From Desulfonatronovibrio sp. (GTDB lineage Bacteria > Desulfobacterota > Desulfovibrionia > Desulfovibrionales > Desulfonatronovibrionaceae): DNA of 64,000 nucleotides. This document shows, in pieces, positions 29,641-41,178 of this stretch. Position 1 is the stretch's first letter; the number at the start of each line of letters is the position of its first letter. The stretch lies in NCBI GenBank assembly GCA_003566455.1, contig PXDF01000063.1:1-64000 (forward strand), in the 5' to 3' direction. A program made the translations under genes and the position numbers. Under the pieces are notes generated by a model, which did not search any database, was not told the DNA's origin, and worked only from the letters and a program-made list of their open reading frames with translations.

Positions 29641-30543
29641 TTAATTTTCCCATAAGCCACGCTTTATGGTCCACAACAGCCTTCCATCCCCTGCTGCCTC
29701 AAGTCTGGCCAGCGCTTCCGGTGATCCTTCCCTGGAAACCATGAGCGCCATTTTGCTCTCTTCTGGATTGGCAATGGAAAGAAGAGAAAAATCAATGGGT
29801 CTGCCGTTTCTGGCCAGAGCCTGAAGATTGTCGTCCAGGACCAGTTTTGGCCAGTGTGCCAGGGCTTCATTAATGGGCAGGGAAAAATCCTGCCAGTTTT
29901 CTTCCTGAAGAAGCAGATCCATATCCACGGCCTTTTCAAGGCCAAAGGGATGGCTATGCTCCCGGACAAGTTCTGTCAGGACAGCGCCGCAACCAAGTCG
30001 TTTCCCCAGGCTGTGGGCCAGGGAGCGTACATAGACGCCTGCCGAACAGGATATCCGAAAGCTTGACAGGGGGATGTCAATTTTAATGACATCTGCCCTG
30101 AAAATTTCTATATTCTTAAACTTTATCGGGACCTTTTGTCCAGCCCTTTGCAGGGAGTAAAAGGGTTTGCCTCTGTGTTTGGCTGCTGAAACCGGGGGGA
30201 CTTCCTGGGATTTAACTGTTTCCCATTCCTTTATGGCCCTGGCAATATCTTCACTGGCAACCCCTGAATAATCATATTCCCGTGTGACCTTGCCCTCAAT
30301 ATCGTAGGTATCAGTTTCAAGGCCAACACGCAAAGTGCCTTTGTAAGTCTTGCGTCCCTCCATAATGTAATCGGCCATCTTGGTTGCCTGCCCGACCATT
30401 ACCACCAGAACGCCAGTAGCCATGGGATCCAAAGTTCCGGCGTGACCAATTTTCTTAATCCTGAATTTTTTTTTGATCCTGTTCAGACATTCCGCCGAGG
30501 TGGGACCTTTTGGTTTATTAAGAACAATTATACCGTCATGCAT
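29641..30543 (-). CDS. truB: tRNA pseudouridine(55) synthase
   Basis: GIIVLNKPKGPTSAECLNRIKKKF, GHAGTLDPMATGVL. Confidence 0.95.
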   Translation of the reverse strand: MHDGIIVLNKPKGPTSAECLNRIKKKFRIKKIGHAGTLDPMATGVLVVMVGQATKMADYIMEGRKTYKGTLRVGLETDTYDIEGKVTREYDYSGVASEDIARAIKEWETVKSQEVPPVSAAKHRGKPFYSLQRAGQKVPIKFKNIEIFRADVIKIDIPLSSFRISCSAGVYVRSLAHSLGKRLGCGAVLTELVREHSHPFGLEKAVDMDLLLQEENWQDFSLPINEALAHWPKLVLDDNLQALARNGRPIDFSLLSIANPEESKMALMVSREGSPEALARLEAAGDGRLLWTIKRGLWEN

Positions 30544-30560
30544 GGGGGAATTCAGTTCGC

Positions 30561-31523
30561 TTAAGCCTTGAGGTGTCTGGTCACCACATCCATTATCCGT
30601 TCCCGGGCTTTTATCATGTCGCCTTGAATTATTCCGCCCGAGGCGTTTTTATGTCCTCCGCCATCAAGTTCAGCAGCGATAAGCTGAACATTGGTATCTC
30701 CTGTTGAACGCAGGCTGTATTTGATTTTGTTCTGTTCATCCTCACGCAAAGATATTGCCACTTGAACGCCTTTGATATTGCGGACAGCGTTTACCAGTCC
30801 CTCACAATCATCAAGCACAGCGCCTGTTTCATGAAGCATTTTCCTGGAAACAGAAATGATGCCAACCAGGCCATCCAGGTGAAGCAAGGCTTTCTGCATG
30901 GCCATTCCATGAAGATGGATTCTTTCAATGGTCCATTGGTTGAGTATCTTTGAATTAATCAGGTCTGGGTTGACTCCATCCCGAATGAGTCTTGCTGACA
31001 GATCATGAACTCTGGCTGAGGTGTTGCCGAAACTGAAGAATCCCGTGTCAGAGACCAAAGCCAGGTAAATACTTTCAGCCATGGGCAGGTTTATTTTTAT
31101 GTTCAGGTGGTCAGCAAGTTCAGCTATCATCTCCCCGACAGATGAAAAGGAAATGTCTACCCAGTTTATTTCTCCAAACTCAGGATTACCTCTGTGGTGG
31201 TCTATGTTTATGATGGGCTCGGCAGCATTTTGAGACAGTTTTTTGCCTGATCTTTGAAAATTGCCGCAGTCCAGGACAATTATCCAGGAATGTCTGCCGG
31301 GCTGGTATTCCCTGAGAACCGGCCCGGGCATGGTGAACCATTTAAATTTATCAGGGATTTCACTATCATTGAATAAGGTAAATCTTTTGCCCATGACTTT
31401 GAGAATATAGCCCAGAGCCGCCATTGAACCGATGGCGTCGCCGTCAGGATTTTCATGAGAAGCTATTAAAAAATCATCATGATTTTTAATGACTTCTGCT
31501 ATCTTATTGATGTTTTCCATCAT
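30561..31523 (-). CDS. DHH/DHHA1 phosphoesterase (NrnA-like oligoribonuclease)
   Basis: SHENPDGDAIGSMAALGYIL, NIDHHRGNPEFG, DGGGHKNASGG. Confidence 0.92.
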   Translation of the reverse strand: MMENINKIAEVIKNHDDFLIASHENPDGDAIGSMAALGYILKVMGKRFTLFNDSEIPDKFKWFTMPGPVLREYQPGRHSWIIVLDCGNFQRSGKKLSQNAAEPIINIDHHRGNPEFGEINWVDISFSSVGEMIAELADHLNIKINLPMAESIYLALVSDTGFFSFGNTSARVHDLSARLIRDGVNPDLINSKILNQWTIERIHLHGMAMQKALLHLDGLVGIISVSRKMLHETGAVLDDCEGLVNAVRNIKGVQVAISLREDEQNKIKYSLRSTGDTNVQLIAAELDGGGHKNASGGIIQGDMIKARERIMDVVTRHLKA

Positions 31524-31833
31524 AAACCATCTCCTCAACAAAGGAGTCCCATATAAATCTCAGCTCAGGAACATAACGCAGCTTCAAGTTTTTCCCCAGG
31601 CTGGATCTGAAAAAACCACCAGCTTTTTTCAAACTTTTATCCAGTTCAGGGCTTTGACCCTGATAATGAGTATATAGGACTTCAGCAATGCTGAAATCCT
31701 TGTTAAGGCGGACCCCGGTGATTGTCAGGAATTCCAGTCTTGGATCCTGGCTTTCCTCAACAATAATTCTTCCCAGCTCACGCATGATTTCATCAGCCAT
31801 TCTTGACGATCTTCTTGTTGTTGATGGGCGCAT
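31504..31833 (-). CDS. rbfA: Ribosome-binding factor A
   Basis: RMADEIMRELGRIIVEESQDPRLEFLTITGVRLNKDFSIAEVLYT; operon position. Confidence 0.93.
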   Translation of the reverse strand: MRPSTTRRSSRMADEIMRELGRIIVEESQDPRLEFLTITGVRLNKDFSIAEVLYTHYQGQSPELDKSLKKAGGFFRSSLGKNLKLRYVPELRFIWDSFVEEMVYDGKHQ

Positions 31834-31834
31834 A

Positions 31835-32134
31835 TCAAAACCTTAAAATCTCCATTTTAACATCCATGATATCTTCTGCGCTTATGGCCTCAATCATGGC
31901 CAGGGCCTTGTTCAAGACTTCCTCCACCCTGATTTTTTCATTGGCCAGGGTTACAATACCGATTTCAAGGAAATCAAGATTGTCCTCGTATCCTACTTCA
32001 GCAACAGACAGATTGAATTTGTTTTTAAGTTTTTGCTTGAGGCTGTTGCTGATCCTTCTCTTGGCCTTGAGGGAAGTTATGCCGTGCAGCCGGAAGTTGA
32101 TATTCAAAGCACCGATTATCATATTTAAATGCAT
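31835..32134 (-). CDS. DUF503 (YlxP-like) protein
   Basis: LHGITSLKAKRRISNSLKQKLKNKFNLSVAEVGYEDN; located between infB and rbfA. Confidence 0.88.
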   Translation of the reverse strand: MHLNMIIGALNINFRLHGITSLKAKRRISNSLKQKLKNKFNLSVAEVGYEDNLDFLEIGIVTLANEKIRVEEVLNKALAMIEAISAEDIMDVKMEILRF

Positions 32135-32147
32135 TTATCAGGACAGA

Positions 32148-34754
32148 TTACAATGTTGCCTTTTCTTCAACCTCTTCAAAAGCATCTATGATATCGCCTA
32201 CCTTAATGTCATTGTATTTTTCAAGACCAGCTCCGCATTCATAGCCCTTGGTGACTTCCTTGACATCATCCTTGAACCTTTTCAGGGAGTTGAGCTTTCC
32301 AGTAAAGATTACCACTCCGTCTCTTAACAGCCTGACCTTGGAATTTCTGGTCAGTTTACCGTCTGAGACCATGCATCCAGCAACAGTTCCAACTTTAGGC
32401 ACGCTGAAAGTCTGGATAACCTCGGCCTGGCCCAGGTATTGTTCCTTGATGATGGGCGCCAGCATTCCTGCCATGGCATCCCGGATATCATTGACCAGGT
32501 TGTATATGATATCATAAAATCTGATTTCAACACTTTCCCGTTCTGCTACTTCCTTGACCCTTGCTGTAGGCCTGACATTGAATCCGATAATAATGGCTGA
32601 GGAAGCAGAAGCCAGTAAAATATCAGACTCTGAAATAGCTCCTGCTCCGGCGTGGATAATATTGATCTTTATGGCATCAGTAGATTGTTTGTGCAGGGAT
32701 TCGGATATGGCTTCCAAAGACCCCTGAACATCAGCTTTGAGAACCAGGTTCAGGTTCAGGACTTCACCTTCTGCCTTAGACGCCAGAAAGCTTTCCAGGG
32801 TGATTTTCGATTCTCTGGCCAGATCTTTTTCTCTTTGCTTGATCTGTCTGGTCTCGGCTATTTTTCGAGCAACTCTTTCATCCTTGACCACAACAAATTC
32901 ATCTCCTGCCTCGGGCACGCCTTCAAATCCCTGCACTTCAACGGGAGTTGATGGTCCGGCCGCATCAATTTTCTGCCCTTTATCGTTGAAAATCGCCCTG
33001 ACCTTGCCGTGAAAAAGACCGCAAACAAATGAGTCTCCCTGTTTCAGAGTGCCGGCCTGGACCAGAAGGGTTCCAATGGCCCCGCGTCCTTTATCAAGCC
33101 TGGCTTCAACAATATGGCCCAGAGCGTGTTTATCGGGATTGGCTTTGAGCTCCAGGACTTCGGACTGCAGAATGACCATTTCCAGGAGTGTATCTATTCC
33201 CAGCCTTTTTTTGGCTGAAACCTCAGTGAAAATTGCATCCCCACCCCATTCTTCAGGTACAAGACCAAGGTCTGCCAGTTCCCGTTTGACCCGGTCAGGA
33301 TTGGCTCCTTCCTTGTCCATCTTATTGATTGCCACAACAATGGGTACTCCTGCAGCCTTGGAATGGTTTACCGCCTCTCTGGTCTGATCCATTACACCAT
33401 CATCAGCGGCTACAACCAGGATAACGATGTCGGTTATCTGAGCTCCCCTGGCCCTCATTGCAGTGAAGGCTTCATGGCCGGGAGTATCCAGGAAGACTAT
33501 GTCTCCCCTGGGTGTGGAAACATAATAGGCCCCAATGTGCTGGGTTATGCCTCCTGTTTCGCCGGAAGCAATCTTGGATTCGCGGATCGCATCCAGAAGT
33601 GAGGTTTTGCCATGGTCAACATGACCCATGATGGTAACCACAGGAGACCTTGGTTTAAGGTCTTTGGGGTCGTCCTTTTCCTTGGGAAGCATGAATATGT
33701 CTTCGGAAAAACCGGTTTTTTCAACTTCGTAACCATATTCAGCAGCAATTATGGCCGCAGTGTCCAGGTCTATGGATTGGTTTATGGTGGCCATGATTCC
33801 CAGGCCAAGCAGCGTCTTGATCAGATCCTGAGCCTTGATGCCCATTTGTCTGGCCAGATCCGCAACTCGTATAGCCTCATCAATCTTGATCTTCTTTTTG
33901 ACCGCTTTAAGGCCCAGAGCTTCAGCTCTTGCCTTTTCATCAAGTTTTAATTTTTTTTCCTTGAGAAGCTTAACCTTGCCACCGGTCCTGTCAGCTACGG
34001 TGCTGGATTTCTGTTTTTTAAAGTTTATAGTGGTTTTTTTGGTTTGCTCACTGTCCTGATAGTATTCTTTAAAATCAACAACTCGCTTGTCTTTGGTGGT
34101 TTTTTTCCTCTTGCGCTTCTTTTTGATTTCCCTGGATTCTTCCGGTTCTTTGGCTGGCAGGACGACACCAGCGTCATCGGGGACACTGTCCAGGGTTATG
34201 TCACGGGTTGATTCAGTAATTTTGGGTTCCGGCTTTGGTTCCGGCTTGGAAATGATGGTAACTCTAGTTTCAAGTGGAGTTTTCCTGGGTTTTTTCGGGA
34301 TCTTTCTGGTTTTGTCAACATCCAGTTTCTTTTCCGGAATCATGTCTTTATCATCAGTGTATGTCTTGCCTGGAGGTTCTTTTTCAGTCTTTTCAGCTTC
34401 AGGGATCTGTGCGGCTTCTGCTGATTGGGGTTTGGTGTCAGCAGGGGGAAGGGTTTCCTCAGGCTTGGTCAGGGGGATGTCCTGATCTGGCTTTTCGGGC
34501 TCAACACCAGATTCCGGCTCTTGTTCAATTCTTTTTCTTCTCCGGACAATAACCCCGGTTTTAACTACCTTCTGAGTCACTTTTTCCGAGGAAGCCTGAG
34601 CGTGCTTCTTACGGGCCTGATCAGCCTGTTCCAGATCCAGACTGCTCATATGGCTTTTGACCGAGATGCCCAGTTCCCTTAAAAGCTGGATCAACTCCTT
34701 GTTGGAGATGCCCAGCTCCTGGGACAATTCTCTGATTCTTATTTTTTCGGACAT
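32148..34754 (-). CDS. infB: Translation initiation factor IF-2
   Basis: [40 protein letters not shown]; long charged N-terminal region. Confidence 0.98.
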   Translation of the reverse strand: MSEKIRIRELSQELGISNKELIQLLRELGISVKSHMSSLDLEQADQARKKHAQASSEKVTQKVVKTGVIVRRRKRIEQEPESGVEPEKPDQDIPLTKPEETLPPADTKPQSAEAAQIPEAEKTEKEPPGKTYTDDKDMIPEKKLDVDKTRKIPKKPRKTPLETRVTIISKPEPKPEPKITESTRDITLDSVPDDAGVVLPAKEPEESREIKKKRKRKKTTKDKRVVDFKEYYQDSEQTKKTTINFKKQKSSTVADRTGGKVKLLKEKKLKLDEKARAEALGLKAVKKKIKIDEAIRVADLARQMGIKAQDLIKTLLGLGIMATINQSIDLDTAAIIAAEYGYEVEKTGFSEDIFMLPKEKDDPKDLKPRSPVVTIMGHVDHGKTSLLDAIRESKIASGETGGITQHIGAYYVSTPRGDIVFLDTPGHEAFTAMRARGAQITDIVILVVAADDGVMDQTREAVNHSKAAGVPIVVAINKMDKEGANPDRVKRELADLGLVPEEWGGDAIFTEVSAKKRLGIDTLLEMVILQSEVLELKANPDKHALGHIVEARLDKGRGAIGTLLVQAGTLKQGDSFVCGLFHGKVRAIFNDKGQKIDAAGPSTPVEVQGFEGVPEAGDEFVVVKDERVARKIAETRQIKQREKDLARESKITLESFLASKAEGEVLNLNLVLKADVQGSLEAISESLHKQSTDAIKINIIHAGAGAISESDILLASASSAIIIGFNVRPTARVKEVAERESVEIRFYDIIYNLVNDIRDAMAGMLAPIIKEQYLGQAEVIQTFSVPKVGTVAGCMVSDGKLTRNSKVRLLRDGVVIFTGKLNSLKRFKDDVKEVTKGYECGAGLEKYNDIKVGDIIDAFEEVEEKATL

Positions 34755-34756
34755 TA

Positions 34757-34978
34757 CTAAACCCCCTTGCACTTATGAATCCATCCCCTGAATCTGCCAA
34801 TTTTTTCCGCGCAGGCTCTATCCCGGCATGTGTAAAATCCTCTGCCCTGTCTCATTCCTCCGGGATCCGAGTCCAGTTTCAGGCTGGCATGATCAGGACA
34901 GGTGTACCTAAGCAGCAATGCCTTAGGCCTTTTGGCTCGACAAATTACGCATGTCCTCATGGGAACATGTTTGACCAT
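34757..34978 (-). CDS. YlxR (DUF448) family protein
   Basis: [27 protein letters not shown]...[15 protein letters not shown]; lies between nusA and infB. Confidence 0.85.
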   Translation of the reverse strand: MVKHVPMRTCVICRAKRPKALLLRYTCPDHASLKLDSDPGGMRQGRGFYTCRDRACAEKIGRFRGWIHKCKGV

Positions 34979-34994
34979 AACTCTTTGCACCAGT

Positions 34995-36365
34995 TTATTT
35001 TTTTGTTTGTTCTTCTTTATCAGTTTCAGCATTTGACCCTTTTTCCAACTGGGCTGCCATATTGTGCTCTTGAGATTCTGACTCCTGTTCTTCAAATCCC
35101 TCAAGACCTTCAGGCGATTCCTGTACTTCTGCTTTTCTGGGCGTCAGAAAGTTGATGGCGCTTTTAAGGTTGTCCATATTTTCATCTGAAAGTTCAAGCT
35201 TTTCCTTCAGCTCTTCATCAGGTACCTGGGAAAGCTGTTCTATGTTTTCAAAACCCTGTCTGATAAAATCATTGATGGAAATATCTGCCGCGCTGGCCAA
35301 TTGCTCCATTATCTGCTGATGTTCGTTAAGCTGATTGTATCTTGTTTCAGTATAAACATCTATTTTCCAGCCCAGCAAAGTTGAAGCGAGTTTGACATTT
35401 TGACCTTTTTTGCCGATGGCCGGGGTTAATTGATCATCAGGAACCACTACTTCAAGGGTTTTTTCATCTTCATCTACGGTAATTCTAGAGATTCTGGCCG
35501 GGGACAGAGCATTGGCAGCATAAGTGGCAATGTCCGGTTTCCAGATCACGATATCGATTCTTTCACCTTTGAGTTCCTGAACTATATTCTGAATTCTGGA
35601 ACCCTTAACTCCAACGCAGGCCCCCACAGGATCGACATCCATGTCTTTGGACATGACAGCTACCTTGGCCCTTTTGCCGGGGTCCCTGGCCACGTTCATA
35701 ATCTTTATCGTTTCATCTGACACTTCAGGAACTTCGCGTTTAAACAGTGCCACCATATAGTCAGGATGAGACCTTGAAACAACGATCTGGGGCGTGCGGC
35801 TCTCCTTGCGTACATCAACAATATAGGCTTCCACTCGATCACCTCGATGGAATCTTTCCTTGGGAATCTGTTCCGCTCTTGGAAGTACTGCTTCTGTCCT
35901 TCCCAGGTTGATTATCCATCCTGAACGGTCCCTGCGCTGAATAATGCCGCTGGTTATCTCACCAATTCGGTCTTTATATTCCTCGTAAATGATTTCCTGC
36001 TCTGCGTCCCGCATTTTCTGAATCAGGACCTGCTTTGCAGACTGTGCGGCAATTCGACCCAGATCCTTGACGTCCAATGCAAATCCAATCTCATCATCCA
36101 GCTGTACATTGGGATCATGTTCCAGGGCATCCTTGAGAAGGATTTCGTTTTCCGGATCAAGTATTTCATCCACAACAACCTTGTACTGGTATACTTCGAT
36201 TTCTCCGGTATCTTCATTGAAATTTACCTCAGTATCCAGTCTGTTGCCGTACTTCTTGTTGACTGATGTGCGAACAGCTTCTTCAAGGGTGTCCACAAGC
36301 ATGTCCCTGTCTATTCCCTTATCCTTGCTGATTTGATCAATGACTCTTTTAAGTTCCAGGCTCAT
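34995..36365 (-). CDS. nusA: Transcription termination/antitermination factor NusA
   Basis: S1 region, VGACVGVKGSRIQNIVQELKGERIDIV, AIGKKGQNVKLAS. Confidence 0.97.
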   Translation of the reverse strand: MSLELKRVIDQISKDKGIDRDMLVDTLEEAVRTSVNKKYGNRLDTEVNFNEDTGEIEVYQYKVVVDEILDPENEILLKDALEHDPNVQLDDEIGFALDVKDLGRIAAQSAKQVLIQKMRDAEQEIIYEEYKDRIGEITSGIIQRRDRSGWIINLGRTEAVLPRAEQIPKERFHRGDRVEAYIVDVRKESRTPQIVVSRSHPDYMVALFKREVPEVSDETIKIMNVARDPGKRAKVAVMSKDMDVDPVGACVGVKGSRIQNIVQELKGERIDIVIWKPDIATYAANALSPARISRITVDEDEKTLEVVVPDDQLTPAIGKKGQNVKLASTLLGWKIDVYTETRYNQLNEHQQIMEQLASAADISINDFIRQGFENIEQLSQVPDEELKEKLELSDENMDNLKSAINFLTPRKAEVQESPEGLEGFEEQESESQEHNMAAQLEKGSNAETDKEEQTKK

Positions 36366-36407
36366 AGCCTTCCTCCATAAAATTATTTCCAGCGGTAATG
36401 GCGGAAA

Positions 36408-36872
36408 TTATCCGACCAGCCTTGCCTTATCAATTTCTTCCCAGTCAAACTTCCATTCTTCATGGGAATCAGATTCGACAATAATCATTTCCCCGGCAAC
36501 ACTGCGTAAAGTCCCGGAAAAGTTTCTTCTTCCCTGCTTCGGATGCTTCAGTGATATTTTTATTTTTTGGTTTATAAAGTCTGACGCCTGTGAAGGGCTG
36601 AAAAAAATTCTGTTCACTCCTGGGGAAGAAACTTCAAGGGTATAAGAACCCGGGACGATGTCTTCGACGTCAAGGACAACACTTAAATTTTTGCTGAGTT
36701 CAGCGCATTGGTCAATAGAAACGCCCTGATCTGAATCTATAAATATCCTGACAATACTTTTTTTCCCACCAGGACCGGGAAAGAATTCCACTCCCCAGAG
36801 ATCAACACCCATTATCCGGCAATTGATCGTGGCCAGTTCTGAAATTTTGGTTTTGATATCCTGATTTTTCAT
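36408..36872 (-). CDS. rimP: Ribosome maturation factor RimP
   Basis: VRIFIDSDQGVSIDQCAELSKNLSVVLDVEDIVPGSYTLEVSSPGVNRIF. Confidence 0.94.
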   Translation of the reverse strand: MKNQDIKTKISELATINCRIMGVDLWGVEFFPGPGGKKSIVRIFIDSDQGVSIDQCAELSKNLSVVLDVEDIVPGSYTLEVSSPGVNRIFFSPSQASDFINQKIKISLKHPKQGRRNFSGTLRSVAGEMIIVESDSHEEWKFDWEEIDKARLVG

Positions 36873-36890
36873 TTTGCTGTTTCCACTATC

Positions 36891-36917
36891 AAAAAAAAAG
36901 TGGACCAAAAGGTCCAC
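36891..36917 (-). terminator. Rho-independent terminator between tRNA-Gly and rimP
   Basis: GTGGACC-AAAA-GGTCCAC with an A-run on + (T-run on minus). Confidence 0.88.
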
Positions 36918-36944
36918 CCCAGTATACATCAGTAAAGCTTGGAG

Positions 36945-37020
36945 TGGAGCGGGTGACGGGGATCGAACCCGCGACACCAAGCTTGGGAAGCTTGTACTCT
37001 GCCAGCTGAGCTACACCCGC
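36945..37020 (-). tRNA. tRNA-Gly (CCC)
   Basis: GCGGGTGTAGCTCAGCTGGCAGAGTACAAGCTTCCCAAGCTTGGTGTCGCGGGTTCGATCCCCGTCACCCGCTCCA; anticodon loop TTCCCAA. Confidence 0.93.
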
Positions 37021-37138
37021 TCAAGCAAATAAATAATAAATACTGATGGATTCTTTAATAATTGTCAAGAAGAAGAATTAAAGAATCGCCTATAGTCCCA
37101 GTGCATGACCCTGGCCCTGAGCGGAATATTAAAACCCA

Positions 37139-38260
37139 TCATGTTTGTTTGGCTATTATATTCTTGAATCTGGAAAAAAAGTATCTGCTGTCATGCGGTC
37201 CTGAGCTGGCTTCAGGGTGGTGCTGGACAGCGAGAATGGGTTTTGATTTATGTCTGAATCCCTCGAGTGTACCATCATTAAGATTTATATGTGTTTGTTC
37301 CAGAAAATCAAGGTGATCAATATTTACGCAGAATCCATGATTTTGAGCGGAAATCTCGATTTTTCCAGTGACAAGGTCCTTCACCGGATGATTGGCTCCA
37401 TGATGTCCAAATTTTAGCTTAAAGCTCTTTCCGCCAAGTGCCAGTCCCAGGAGCTGGTTCCCAAGGCATATTCCGGCAATGGGAAATTTTTCAGTAAGCT
37501 TGCTGATGTTTTCAATGCTTCTGGTCATGGCAGCCGGATCGCCAGGGCCGTTTGTTAAAAAAACACCATCAGGATTGATCCGGCAAACCTGTTCATAGCT
37601 GAAGGAAGCCGGTACAACCAGGATTTCTAGATCCTCTTTTTTCAGCAATCTTAAAATATTCCACTTTACACCATAATCAATAACCAGGACCTTGGGACCC
37701 TGTCCGGGCCATTTGTATTTTCCCCGGTCAAGTCTGGCCGGGATGGGTCCGTCGTTGGTCCATGCGTATGGTTCAGTGCAACCGGCCTGTTCAGCCAGAT
37801 TAAGTCCTTCCATGTGAGGAAGTTTTTTAGCTTTGCTAACCAGTTTATCAGGATTGGGCTCATTTGTTGACATCATGCCCCGCATAGCTCCATTTTTTCT
37901 GATGTGACTGGTAAGAGCTCTGGTATCTATTCCTTCAATGCCCATGACATTGTGTCTGGAAAGGTAATCAGGAAGACTTTCAGTTGATCGCCAGTTGGAA
38001 GGTTCCTTGCAGCACTCCTTTACAATAAGGGCGGCAGCCTGGACTTTAGATGACTCAACATCTTCAGGATTGACTCCGTAATTGCCTATCAGGGGATAGG
38101 TCATGCATACCATCTGTCCTATGTAAGATGGATCAGTAATGATTTCCTGATACCCGGTCATGCCGGTGTTAAAAATTACTTCTCCTCCTGAATCGCCTGG
38201 TCCCGTGAATGACTCTCCCTCAAACCAGGTCCCGTCCTCAAGTGCCAGAATAGCTTTCAT
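37139..38260 (-). CDS. carA: Carbamoyl-phosphate synthase small subunit
   Basis: [61 protein letters not shown]. Confidence 0.97.
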   Translation of the reverse strand: MKAILALEDGTWFEGESFTGPGDSGGEVIFNTGMTGYQEIITDPSYIGQMVCMTYPLIGNYGVNPEDVESSKVQAAALIVKECCKEPSNWRSTESLPDYLSRHNVMGIEGIDTRALTSHIRKNGAMRGMMSTNEPNPDKLVSKAKKLPHMEGLNLAEQAGCTEPYAWTNDGPIPARLDRGKYKWPGQGPKVLVIDYGVKWNILRLLKKEDLEILVVPASFSYEQVCRINPDGVFLTNGPGDPAAMTRSIENISKLTEKFPIAGICLGNQLLGLALGGKSFKLKFGHHGANHPVKDLVTGKIEISAQNHGFCVNIDHLDFLEQTHINLNDGTLEGFRHKSKPILAVQHHPEASSGPHDSRYFFSRFKNIIAKQT

Positions 38261-38999
38261 TATTTCTCTCCCGCATTATTTTAATGACTTTTTCAATATC
38301 TTCCGGTGAGTCTACTCCATAACTGACATGGCTGGTCTCCACTACGTGAATTGGTATATCTGCATCCAGAAGCCTTAATTGTTCCAGTCTTTCGATTTTT
38401 TCCAACCTGCTTTGATCAAGACTTTTGAATTTTTCAAGGTAACCCATCCTGAAGGCGTAAAGACCGATATGTACAAAGCAGGTTGTCTGTTCATCTGAAT
38501 ATGGAATCATATTTCGTGAAAAATACATAGCCCTGCCTGTTCCAGAAAACACCACCTTGACCAAATTTGTGCTGCTTGCCTCGTTCCGGTTCATGGATCT
38601 GGCCAGAGTGGTGATGCTGACTTTCTGTCTGGATACAAAAGGGCCAAGCAACTGGTCAAGCATTTCCGGTTCCAGCACCGGTTCATCTCCCTGGATATTG
38701 ACAATGATTGAGTCATCAGCGGCATTGATAATTCTGGCGGCTTCATGAACCCTGTCTGTTCCGCTTTTATGTTCTTTTGATGTCATTACCACAGGGACAT
38801 CAAGTTTTTCAGCGGTGCTGAAAATTCTGCTGTCATCAGTTGCCAGGCAAACAAATTTCAGAAGATTACATTTTACGGCCTGGTTATAAACATGCTGGAA
38901 CATGGGTTTTCCCAGAATATTGGTCAGAGGTTTGCCTGGGAATCTGGATGATCCATATCTGACCGGGATTATGCCGATGAAACTTTGGTTATTGTTCAT
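38238..38999 (-). CDS. kdsB: 3-deoxy-manno-octulosonate cytidylyltransferase
   Basis: [46 protein letters not shown]. Confidence 0.95.
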   Translation of the reverse strand: MNNNQSFIGIIPVRYGSSRFPGKPLTNILGKPMFQHVYNQAVKCNLLKFVCLATDDSRIFSTAEKLDVPVVMTSKEHKSGTDRVHEAARIINAADDSIIVNIQGDEPVLEPEMLDQLLGPFVSRQKVSITTLARSMNRNEASSTNLVKVVFSGTGRAMYFSRNMIPYSDEQTTCFVHIGLYAFRMGYLEKFKSLDQSRLEKIERLEQLRLLDADIPIHVVETSHVSYGVDSPEDIEKVIKIMRERNNESYSGT

Positions 39000-39008
39000 A
39001 GCTGCTTT

Positions 39009-40259
39009 TTACAACTTGTCCAGACTGGTTATGAGCATGGATGTCCCGCCTTTTTTTTCGGCCATATAATTCTTGAAATCTGACAGAATTTTGATTCTGG
39101 AAGCTGCAGGAGGTTTAATGAGTCTGGAGTACAGTTCATGCTTATCCGCAACCTGACACATGAGATTTATCGATATAATCTTTTTTCCAACCCAGTGGAA
39201 GTTGTCCCAGAATGGGCCGACACAGGGAATTATCCCCTGAGACAAAGGTTCAAGGAAATTCTGGCCACCGCACGGGGCCAGGCTGCCACCGACAAAAACG
39301 GATTTGGCCAGGGCGTAAGCATGCAAAAGTTCTCCGAATTCATCCCATAGAATTACCCCTGTCAGGGAAGAATCTGCTGAAATTCCGGAGCGCCTGACCC
39401 AGGTGATTTTATTGTGATCCAGGAATTTTTGCCATGGATCAATTCTTTTCATGTGCCTGGGAAAAAGAGCAATAGTTGTCTTGGTACGGCTGGATGAAAT
39501 TTTTCTAATCAACCACTGGATTTGAGGTTCTTCTTCCTTACGGATCGAACCGAGAACTATCAGAGGGTGTCCAGCCTTGAAATAGGATGAAAGATGATTT
39601 TTGACGTAAGGTATGGGGTCAATGTTTTTGATGATGTCAAACTTGATATTAGGCATAAGACCCAGTTGGGATTTATTGAATATCCAGGAGAATCTTTCCC
39701 GGTCCCGATCAGATACCGTCAGAATCTCATCTGGCCCCAAGCTGCTTAAAAAATCGGAGAAAGGATAATAGCGGCAAAAGCTTTTCAGACTCATGCGGCC
39801 ATTACCGACTATTACGGGAATGGATTTTTGTTTGCATTTGAAAAGAAGTGCGGGCCAGATTTCAGTTTCCAAAAGGAGCAGACGCTTTGGCTGGATCTTG
39901 GTAAAGACAACTTCCCATACCGCTGGAATGTCAAATGGGAAAAAAACAAGTTCGGCCCGTCCATTGATATTATTTTTCAAAGTATCCATGCCCTGGGTGG
40001 TGTTGCAGCTGATGATGATTCTTGGGAAACGGTTCCTGGGCAGATTTGACAGTAAATTAAGGGCAAGTTTGGCTTCACCCACTGACGCGGCCTGCATCCA
40101 GAGGTCAAATGGTCCCTGAGGCATATCAAGGCCGAATCTTTGTCTGGTTATGGGTTTTAATCCTTTAACAAAAAATAGAAATGGCAAAGCAATGATCCAG
40201 GCCACAAAGTATATGGCCATAAAAAGTGAGCAGGATAGGGAAGTTGCTTTAACCATCAT
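39009..40259 (-). CDS. waaA: 3-deoxy-D-manno-octulosonic acid transferase
   Basis: LWMQAASVGEAKLALNLL, LLLETEIWPALLFKCKQKSIPVIVGNGRMS, FVGGSLAPCGGQNFLEPLSQG. Confidence 0.92.
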   Translation of the reverse strand: MMVKATSLSCSLFMAIYFVAWIIALPFLFFVKGLKPITRQRFGLDMPQGPFDLWMQAASVGEAKLALNLLSNLPRNRFPRIIISCNTTQGMDTLKNNINGRAELVFFPFDIPAVWEVVFTKIQPKRLLLLETEIWPALLFKCKQKSIPVIVGNGRMSLKSFCRYYPFSDFLSSLGPDEILTVSDRDRERFSWIFNKSQLGLMPNIKFDIIKNIDPIPYVKNHLSSYFKAGHPLIVLGSIRKEEEPQIQWLIRKISSSRTKTTIALFPRHMKRIDPWQKFLDHNKITWVRRSGISADSSLTGVILWDEFGELLHAYALAKSVFVGGSLAPCGGQNFLEPLSQGIIPCVGPFWDNFHWVGKKIISINLMCQVADKHELYSRLIKPPAASRIKILSDFKNYMAEKKGGTSMLITSLDKL

Positions 40260-41178
40260 ATTTTCTGGGTCTGTTTTTGGCTGATTCCATGGCTAGAGCA
40301 AGGAGCTTTTCCACAAGGGTGCTGAAATCCAGGCCAGCGGCCAGAGCAGCTTTGGGAACCAGGCTGGTTTTGGTCATTCCGGGCAATGTATTGGCTTCAA
40401 GGATATAAATATCATCATTTTTATCCAGTATAAAATCTGTTCTGCTGTAATGTTTAAGGCCAAGGATTCTGTGCGCTTCAAGGGAAAGACTCTGGACCTG
40501 CCGGGTTATTGACTCAGATATTGGAGCCGGGCATATTTCACTGGCTCCGTCAGGATCATACTTGCTCACATAATCAAAAAAACTGCCCTTGAGAGGCTTG
40601 ATAAGTATAGGAGGCAACGCGGAATTTTCCAGGACAGCACAGGTCAACTCGACTCCTTCAATATATTCCTCAAGGATAATTTCATCATTTCTGGTATTAA
40701 GCTGACCCATATGTTTTTTCAGTTCTGCAAAGTTTTTGAATATGGCCATGTCCAGGCTTGAACCTCCGGTATTGGGCTTGGCAACCAGAGGGAAATTAAG
40801 TTCATCAGGAATCTTTTGATTCAGTCCTGTGAGTAAGGACCAATTGGGCGTGGACAGTCCATGGTTTCTGAATATCTGTTTGGACAAATACTTATTCATG
40901 GCCAGAAAAGAACCAACAGGTCCGGATCCCTGATATGGAAGGCCAATGTCATCCAGCAGGGCCTGGATTGTTCCGTCTTCGCCCGGTTGTCCATGAAGGT
41001 TGATAAAAGCGGCGTTGCATCTGCGGGCCTCTTTGATCAATCTGCCCAGGTCCGGTTCCAGGTCAAAGAAACACACATCATGACCCAGACTTATCAGGGC
41101 ATTTTCTATTTGAATCGCACCACTTAAGGAAACTTCCCTTTCCTTAGACCAGCCGCCTGCAATTAAAAGCACACGCAT
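40249..41178 (-). CDS. ddl: D-alanine--D-alanine ligase
   Basis: GGWSKEREVSLSGA, LHGQPGEDGTIQALLDDIGLPYQGSG, ILEANTLPGMTKTSLVPKAALAAG. Confidence 0.94.
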   Translation of the reverse strand: MRVLLIAGGWSKEREVSLSGAIQIENALISLGHDVCFFDLEPDLGRLIKEARRCNAAFINLHGQPGEDGTIQALLDDIGLPYQGSGPVGSFLAMNKYLSKQIFRNHGLSTPNWSLLTGLNQKIPDELNFPLVAKPNTGGSSLDMAIFKNFAELKKHMGQLNTRNDEIILEEYIEGVELTCAVLENSALPPILIKPLKGSFFDYVSKYDPDGASEICPAPISESITRQVQSLSLEAHRILGLKHYSRTDFILDKNDDIYILEANTLPGMTKTSLVPKAALAAGLDFSTLVEKLLALAMESAKNRPRKYDG

